Source of the DNA: Icerya purchasi
Taxonomy: Eukaryota; Arthropoda; Insecta; Hemiptera; Monophlebidae
NCBI GenBank assembly: GCA_039619475.1
Contig: CM077115.1
Coordinates: 296,361,756 to 296,425,755 of the forward strand
Direction: 5' to 3'
Length of the DNA: 64,000 nucleotides
Within the stretch, counting starts at the first letter, position 1. Each line of letters opens with the position of its first letter. The position numbers and the translations under genes are program-made. Below, piece by piece: positions 57,881 through 64,000 of the stretch. The notes below the pieces were generated by a model, which saw only the letters and a program-made list of their open reading frames with translations, was not told the origin of the DNA and ran no database searches.

Positions 57881-58022
57881 TCTTCTTTTTTTTCTCCTCA
57901 ATGTTATCGGTTGGTAGACAACCTATTCGTACATTTTAGCCGTACAGATATAGGTTGTGTACCAGGCAATTGCTAATATGCAGTACGAATGTGTACACGC
58001 GCAAGATTACATTCAGAACTGA

Positions 58023-58255
58023 TTAGTAATCGTTTGATTTATATCGGCATATACAAGTGCAGTCCCGTGTGTGTCTGCTGTGTACTGACCCAGCGCACAT
58101 ATAACGTTGTACGTAGTGGTTTGCCGTCGCTTTCCATGTGAAATGGCGAGTGTTTAATTTAATTTTTCGTAATAACTTCAATCGTCGCTCGGGATCGAAC
58201 CCGAGACTTCCCTTACAGAAACCAAGCACTCTAGCAACTAGGCTATCGCGACAAC
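58023..58255 (-). mobile_element. tRNA-derived SINE (minus strand)
   Basis: On the minus strand from 58255, GTTGTCG pairs with CGACGAT as an acceptor-like stem. ATAGCCTAGTTGCTAGAGTG holds an A box, and CTCGGGTTCGATCCCGAG gives a perfect T arm and B box. The anticodon arm is irregular (TGGTTTCTGTAAGGGAAG). A non-tRNA body of about 150 bp follows. The good B box suggests a younger copy than the SINE at 52.0 kb, and the two bodies differ, so they are separate families. Confidence 0.7.
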
Positions 58256-58303
58256 TTATATACTATATATATATACACACACATACATATTTATATATAT
58301 ATA

Positions 58304-59854
58304 TACAGTGAGTGACATTATTCTTTGAACAGTGGGGATCGTAATGAAAATGTACAAAAAAATGAAAGCAAAAAAGGTATATTCTGAATTTTGTAGGCGA
58401 ATAACAAAGCGGAAAATCTCTTACACATGTACAGAAACAAAAAAATCGGAAAACAAAAATTAAACACAGCGTCGATTACGAAGAACACAAAAATGGCGAA
58501 ATCACACGTTACATTAATCGTTGAACACATTGCAAATTATGGAAAAATTCTTCCGTCTAGGACAGCAAATGGGAATTTAATATTTGGTATGACCACCTTT
58601 GGCCTCCAAAACGGTTTTAAGAATAATCACACAGGTGATCAATCGGGCTACAATCTGGAGACTGTGACAGCGTTTGAGGACCTTCGGGCAGTTGCATAAG
58701 AGCCACTCACGCGTACGATAAGCCATATGCTTCAGGTCGTTATTCTGGTACAAGCGAAAGAAACTTAGGATTCCCAACTTCTCCGCATTGGGGCGTAGAT
58801 TCTTTTTCAGGATCTCTCTGTACAAAGCCGCATCCATATTCCCTGAGATAAACTCCAATGCACCTGCGCCATTTGCGGCAAAACAACCCCATACTTTACT
58901 ATTGCCGCCACCGTGTTTTATTGAGACAGTTAAATTTTTACTTTCCAGTACTGTATTACGCCATTGACTTTCCCATCACTGCCAAACAAGTTGAACTTCG
59001 ATTCGCCCGTAAAAAGGATATCACGCCAAAACATTTCCGGTTCGAACTGTGATACTTTTTGCGAATTCGAGACGCTTTTGTTTGTTCGCTGCACTAATGT
59101 AGGGTTTTCTATGAGCCGTTTGCGAAAAGTAGCCCATCCTTTTCACCGCTCGGCGTACAGTTGCGGCCGAAATTATTACACCTGCTTTTTGGGCTAGTCC
59201 ACAACTTAATTGCGGTGCACTTATCTGCGGGGTTTTTACGATTTGCCGCCTGATCCAGCATTCATCAGTCTCAGTTAATTTTCTCGGTTGTCCGTTTTAC
59301 GGAATTGCATGGATGCGATTTTCCTGTTTAAAACGCCGTAAAATCGCGTATACGGTGGTTCGCCGAATATTTAGTAACTTTGATATTTGACCCCCTGCTA
59401 AACCTCCCTTGTAGTTCGAAATTACGAGTTTATAGACCGTAGGAGGGATATGTTGGCCTTTACACGACATTCTCTCGATACTAAACATACTTTTTTGAAT
59501 CGTGACGAATCTACACTATTTCACGGCGAAATCTTTTCATGCACTGGTTCCTACGTAGGTACACTTGCACTGTATGAATCTGACGCACCCCGGAAAACCC
59601 CATTACTTGCTTCGCACTCGACCTTTTTTACGTGTTCAATGCTAATTGTAACGCGTCATTTCGTCGCATTTTCATACGTACTGCTCTAACTTCCGATCTA
59701 TTGCATTGAACTCGCTCAAATTTTGGTGACTTAGACTTCGATATATTTTCTTTCGTTTCACACAACAGTCGCATATTTCATTCAGCCATTACCAAGGTAC
59801 AGGACTTTCTCTACTTCGGTGCGTGTTGTTCAACGATTAAAGTCAATCATTGTA
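58304..59854 (-). mobile_element. Tc1-like DNA transposon, distinct family, minus orientation
   Basis: TA duplications lie at 58304-58305 and 59853-59854. The ends read CAGTGAGTGACATTATTCTT and, inward from the right, CAATGATTGACTTTAATCGT, continuing TTGAACA in both. The 1547 bp element carries one broken transposase on the minus strand. Its ends and protein differ from the Tc1 copies at 0.02 and 22.4 kb. Confidence 0.9.
58577..59470 (-). pseudogene. Tc1-like transposase with both visible catalytic Asp positions changed
   Basis: From 59470 on the minus strand: MSCKGQHIPPTVYKLVISNY (first helix), GGLAGGQISKLLNIRRTTVY, AILRRFKQENRIHAIP, stop, NGQPRKLTETDECWIRRQIV, TVRRAVKRMGYFSQ, RDILFTGESKFNLFGSDGKV (first Asp replaced by Gly), then a frame-broken middle; FRLYQNNDLKHMAYRTREWL carries NND where the family has DND, so the second Asp is Asn. 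The C-terminus ends GGHTKY near 58577. The loss of both residues, with stops and frameshifts, makes it inactive. Confidence 0.85.
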
Positions 59855-60860
59855 TATAAACTTTGCTCTTCGGTCTTCATGAGAGAGAAAACCTCTTTTT
59901 TTGTTCTAAAACTGTTTTAAAAAAATTGTTTTCAACTGATTACGTCATTTTTCCCGTTTTTTATAAAAAAGATTAACAATTTTGTACAACGCAGCATTCA
60001 ACCTTTGTTATCTTATATAAAGTAACGGAGCATTGCTACTTTCCCCCTACCATAGATATTACCGTAACTCAATTTGAATTATTATTATTTCAGTTAAAGT
60101 CTCTAGTGTCACAGTAGGGTTCAACAGAATCAAACAGACGACGAATCATGATTGCAAATTACACCCTTCATAATGACCCAGTACTCCTCACCCCTTCAAC
60201 TCATACACACTTCAGTTTGGTACATAACACCTTTTCCGCAATGCACTTAGCGTGTTCGTATCTAGTTCACTTTTCTCCCATTTACGTATTTCTGTATATC
60301 AAGATCTGTGCACCAAGCGACCATTTTCTCACTTTCTTTGTTTTCCTCCACGATTGTAAGGATCTCACGTATATTTCACGAAGCAGATTGGAACACCTAT
60401 AAAGCAAACTATACCGTTTCCAGAAATCATTCCGACTCTGTAAAGAGGGAAACATAATTATTCTTATCAAAGCGATGCTGCAATAATTATACCGAAAATA
60501 GTGATGATTTTCAGAGAAAACGAGTCTCACGGTGGTAACCGGAAATTAAAATAGTTATTTCTCAACGGAAACAGGCACTTTGGAAATATAAATCAACTAG
60601 GATACTTTCAGATTTAATTGAATTTAAGGAGCATAGAGCTAAAAGTGGGCAACTAATGTAACCTAGCTAGCTAGTCGAAAAAAATAAGTACAGTTAAAAG
60701 AAATAGGTACAATGGTACTAGTTAGGTAGATAGGTACAAAAATTAAATCATACACAATATAAGGTTAAATTTTTTATTTATTTATAAAAATACTAAATTA
60801 AAACAAAAACCACTTAAGAGGAACCTAAGAAAAATGAAAATAAAATACAATAGCTACCTA
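59855..60860. other. spacer between Tc1-like and hAT elements; nothing firm
   Basis: AT-rich with short frames. The left end of the hAT element should lie between about 60560 and 60860 but no convincing terminal repeat or copy of its expected duplication was found. Confidence 0.35.
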
Positions 60861-60861
60861 G

Positions 60862-62615
60862 TCAATGTGACGAGTGAGCTTGGTGATCTCCATCCATTTT
60901 TTCAAAGCGTCTTGACACCGCTACTCTCATTTCTTGCTCCACATTGATTTTCAAGCGATATTTGCTCCTGATTGCTGCTACAGCTGAAAATCCAGCTTCA
61001 CATAAATAATACGTTGCGAAGGGAATAAAAATTCTTACAAGCTTTTGAAGTTAAAGATGGATATTCATTTTGAACCGATATCCAAAACACTATTAACTTG
61101 TAACACGTGAATCTATTTTTAAGGCTGCTGTCGTAAGAGAGTTCAATCAGACTTTCTTCTTCTTGCGACGTGAAATCTGGTGGAGCTTGGGCGTAGACAG
61201 GATCTTGAATCCACGTAAATTTTTCAACATCGTCTTTATCAAAGTATTTCGAAAACTACTCAATGAACTTCGAAAGGTGATCCGTGAAAAGGGTCATCAG
61301 ATCTTGTGAGACAACAAGCTCTTAAGATGTCGCATATTTATACAAGGGTGGGAAACAATCTTGACCGCGCCATCTCCGTTTATTTTATTAATCCACAACT
61401 GCAGTTTCTTCCTAAACGCCGCAATCTTCTCCAATTAATTTGTCAAATATGCTAGTTTTAGCAAAAAATCTGGTTCAGCAAAATATTTGGAGTTTTCATG
61501 ACGCTCTTGTTGTAAAAATGTGTGAATTTCTTCATGTAATTCAAACACACGAAATAAGACATTTCCACGTGAAAGCCATCGTGAATTGCAGTAATATAGC
61601 AGAGCCGTGTGTTCAGCTTCCATATCTGTACATAGTTTTTTAAAAAGTCTTGCTTTTAGCGGCCTAGTTTTTATATAATTTACTACGTCAATGACAATTT
61701 CTAGTATTCGGTTCAATACAGAGCCCATTGACTTTGATGCAAGCGCTTCCCCAACGGATGATGCAGTGGGTCCATATAGCATGCGGTGCTTTTTTACGAA
61801 TAAGCGCTTGTATTCCTCCATACCTGCCAGACATTGATCGAGCAGTACATATACCAATACACTTTTGCCAATCCAAACCATTTTCTGTAATAAACTTGTC
61901 AAGAATTTCAAACGAGTCTTGAGCCTTTTGCACTTATGGTAATGCTTTTTTGCAGAATAAAAGTTCTTCGACGATAACTTTATCAGCCAAAAACAAATAA
62001 GATGTGCATCATTATTAATGTCAATAGCCTTATCAACTTGCAGACCAAATTCCTTGTCTTTCATTTTTTCTGATCCTCAGCTATATTATGTATTCTTCGA
62101 CTGATAGTGTTATTAGATAAGGGTATCTTGGAAATTAATTTTGCCGCCGATTCTCCTACCATAATATTCACCATATCGAGAGCAACCGGTAGAATAAGCT
62201 CTTCTGCAATAGTATGAAGTTTTTTGCATTTCGCCATTCTGTATGCCACCTTAAATTATGCTAAGAGTGCGTTGTTAGGCACTGAGGCTTGTTGTGTAAA
62301 AATGTTTTTAGTTTTCATTAAATTTTGTAACCTTCTGTTAAAAAAATCACGCGATTTTTTAACCATAGTTGGGTGAATGGTTGCGAGATGTCCCTTTCAA
62401 TTACTTGGAAGCATACTTCCGGATGATAACATTTTCAAACAAAGTACACACTGTGGTCTTCCTTCATTGTTTACTTCTATTGAAGTAAAACCGAAATCCA
62501 AATAGCTATCATTGTATTTGTGATATTTCCGCTTTTTTGCTTCCCCACCGCTGGTAGATGGTTTCTCATTATCACTTGAATTACCGACTTGTTTATTTAA
62601 TAAAAATCTGTCCAT
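60862..62615 (-). pseudogene. hAT (ZBED5-type) transposase, broken
   Basis: The start MDRFLLNKQVGN (ATG at 62613-62615) is the usual opening of this family. A BED finger follows (CVLC, then GHLATIH) with a stop between. Next come MAKCKKLHTIAEELILPVAL, ISKIPLSNNTISRRIHNIAE, a break, FGLQVDKAIDINNDAHLICF, a frame change, ENGLDWQKCIGICTARSMSG (the catalytic Asp of the CTDG-type motif reads Ala), RPLKARLFKKLCTDMEAEHT, CNSRWLSRGNVLFRVFELHE, a shattered section 60990-61430, and the C-terminal hAT dimerisation block CEAGFSAVAAIRSKYRLKIN ending at a stop at 60862. About 585 residues in the family; most are traceable. Confidence 0.87.
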
Positions 62616-63193
62616 TTTGCGTAAGACTTTTGACGAAAGCGACACAATCAAAACAAAACAAGCATACACAATTCTAATAAATGGTATTACGCTGAATAGA
62701 ATTTATCAAAATTAGTGTTATAAAATTTTTATTACTTACGGTCTACAGGAAATCGTTTTGATTTAAATTTAACTATACTAAACTAAAAACTAAAATAAAA
62801 CTAAATTAATTTGCTGCAAACAAGTCTTAAATAATATAATTAACGAGGACAAATCATAAAACAGCTTTTTCTGAAAGTGACAAATAGACACCCAAATAAA
62901 ATGAAGTCGATCTGGAATTGATAACCGCATTAAAAACAGTAAACAAATCGGTACTGCTCTTAGATAAAAACCGATATTGAAATTCACAGTTGCTGTTACT
63001 CGCTGCGGCGCCGATCGTTTGCGATCATCATCACTGCGTCGTATGGTATCGAAAATGTAATCTACTCTGCTTATTAAAATGTACAGATTTAACTGGAACA
63101 ACGCCGGCTGATAATAACACGGAATGAAGAATCACTTCACGGCGCCCCTCTGTGTTTTGTACGGCGCACACTTTGGGAACCCCTGACTTATAG
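60862..63193 (-). mobile_element. hAT (ZBED5-type) transposon, minus orientation, one end recognised
   Basis: The 5' terminus on the minus strand, at 63185, reads CAGGGGTTCCCAAAGTGTGC and then GCCG. ACTTATAG at 63186-63193 would be its target duplication. The transposase runs from 62615 to 60862. The opposite terminus was not identified, so the low-coordinate limit given is only the end of the gene. Confidence 0.78.
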
Positions 63194-64000
63194 AGGAAAA
63201 AAACAGTGTTACACTTACAATTAGCGGAGAACCTTGGGGAATACTATTTTCTTTAAGAAAAGGGAAAGATTAAAATCCCCTGGACCGCCGACGATAGCGC
63301 TGCCCTAAGAATTATGCTTGCGGCGCATCTAGTATCCCCTACATCGCACTATGGGGTATTTCGCTAATCTAGCTGGCCAAAAACCTAGTTCGTGAAAATT
63401 GCCATAGAGCGATGAAATAAAGTTTATTTGATAAGTAAATAAGTGCAGAATCTTATGCGGTCAATTTTTTTCTCGCGTTTTAAAAGTATTATTAGTAGCA
63501 GCTTTCCAAGGTCAGCTTATCGGATTAGAACGTACTGAAATATTAGCTCAATTTAGCAATTTATCTCATTTACACGATAAACTGTTGTGTCAAAACTAGT
63601 ATTATTTCTAGACTAGGGATAAATTACGAATAAAATTTCTAGCTATCGGGAACAAAATAGACTTTCTTTATGCTCGTAGCAACCTTTATTTGAACCCCTT
63701 TTTTCTATAGACGAAAAAAAATTAATTTCCCTAAAAATAAAAAGCAATTACTTATACGCGTTTTCCACCGCTGAATTATTTATATTGAAAGAAAAGTTGT
63801 CAAATAAAAAAAAAAATTGACTGACAGTTTTTGCCTATTTAAGAAATAAGCCGTATTACGTGCGCACGTATGGAGACGTATTTTGCACGCTCAGGTCAGT
63901 CTTTATCACGTTGTGCTAAAACGGGGAAGCCGGTATAACTGCAATTCCTTTTGTAAAATATATTTCATATAAGGGGATCAGATAGGATAGTAAGGCTTTT
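63194..64000. other. unrecognised sequence at the window end
   Basis: The patch 63270-63400 is GC-richer (GGACCGCCGACGATAGCGCT, CATCGCACTATGGGGTATTT) and may belong to a repeat, but no ends or coding were recognised. Confidence 0.3.

Noticed and set aside
58175..58255. Functional tRNA gene
   Set aside because: Good T arm but irregular anticodon arm and an attached non-tRNA body; better explained as a SINE head.
60570..60585. CAGGCACTTTGGAAA as the left terminus of the second hAT element
   Set aside because: Too weak a match to CAGGGGTTCCCAAAG, and the 8-mer before it does not match ACTTATAG.
1..64000. CRISPR array, prophage, operon or viral genome
   Set aside because: No regularly spaced short repeats with unique spacers, no gene-dense same-strand cassettes; split genes and transposons explain the content.

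Overview
The window is a piece of animal nuclear genome, almost certainly an insect and at least an arthropod. It is strongly AT-rich, has split genes with GT-AG introns, many microsatellites, and a dense mixture of Tc1, mariner, hAT, MULE-like and non-LTR elements in several stages of decay. There are no operons, ribosome binding sites or CRISPR arrays. I cannot fix the order from sequence alone.

Two host genes are recognisable and transcribed away from each other. On the minus strand, 7094-7944 holds the first three coding exons found of a BIRC6/Bruce homologue (giant BIR- and UBC-domain ubiquitin ligase). Exon phases fit exactly, and the rest of the gene would run off the low-coordinate side. 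On the plus strand, seven exons between 34502 and 54762 build 344 codons of a DNAAF11/LRRC6/tilB homologue (leucine-rich repeats, LRR cap, CS domain), the axonemal dynein assembly factor. Its 3' end was not found. About 26.5 kb of transposon-filled DNA separates the two start codons.

Layout: 17-1607 Tc1-like element; 1980-6870 a heavily decayed minus-strand non-LTR relic on the downstream side of the last recognised BIRC6 exon; 7094-7944 BIRC6 exons; 10.6-12.1 kb IS630/Tc1/mariner-type element; 12.6-14.1 kb an unrecognised open frame and a possible solo LTR; 14.1-15.4 kb mariner; 17.8-21.2 kb a MULE-like transposase relic with a ubiquitin-protease-like C-terminus, split by a mariner with about 195 bp inverted repeats; 22.4-23.9 kb a Tc1 copy split by a truncated LINE with a clear target duplication; 25.5-29.0 kb a nearly full-length RTE/BovB-like LINE; 29.2-34.0 kb a hAT element containing a mariner and a LINE.

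From 34.5 kb on, the DNAAF11 introns hold at least nine LINE fragments, a long-arm MITE, a hAT MITE with a perfect 8 bp duplication, a decayed tandem repeat and a tRNA-derived SINE. Downstream lie a repeat with a perfect 17 bp inverted pair, a further LINE tail, a second SINE, a third Tc1 element and a second hAT element.

The most unusual item is the MULE/deubiquitinase-like composite at 17.8-21.2 kb. All transposase genes seen are disrupted or lack catalytic residues. The best preserved non-LTR pieces (44.4, 36.2 and 47.5 kb) are 5'-truncated.
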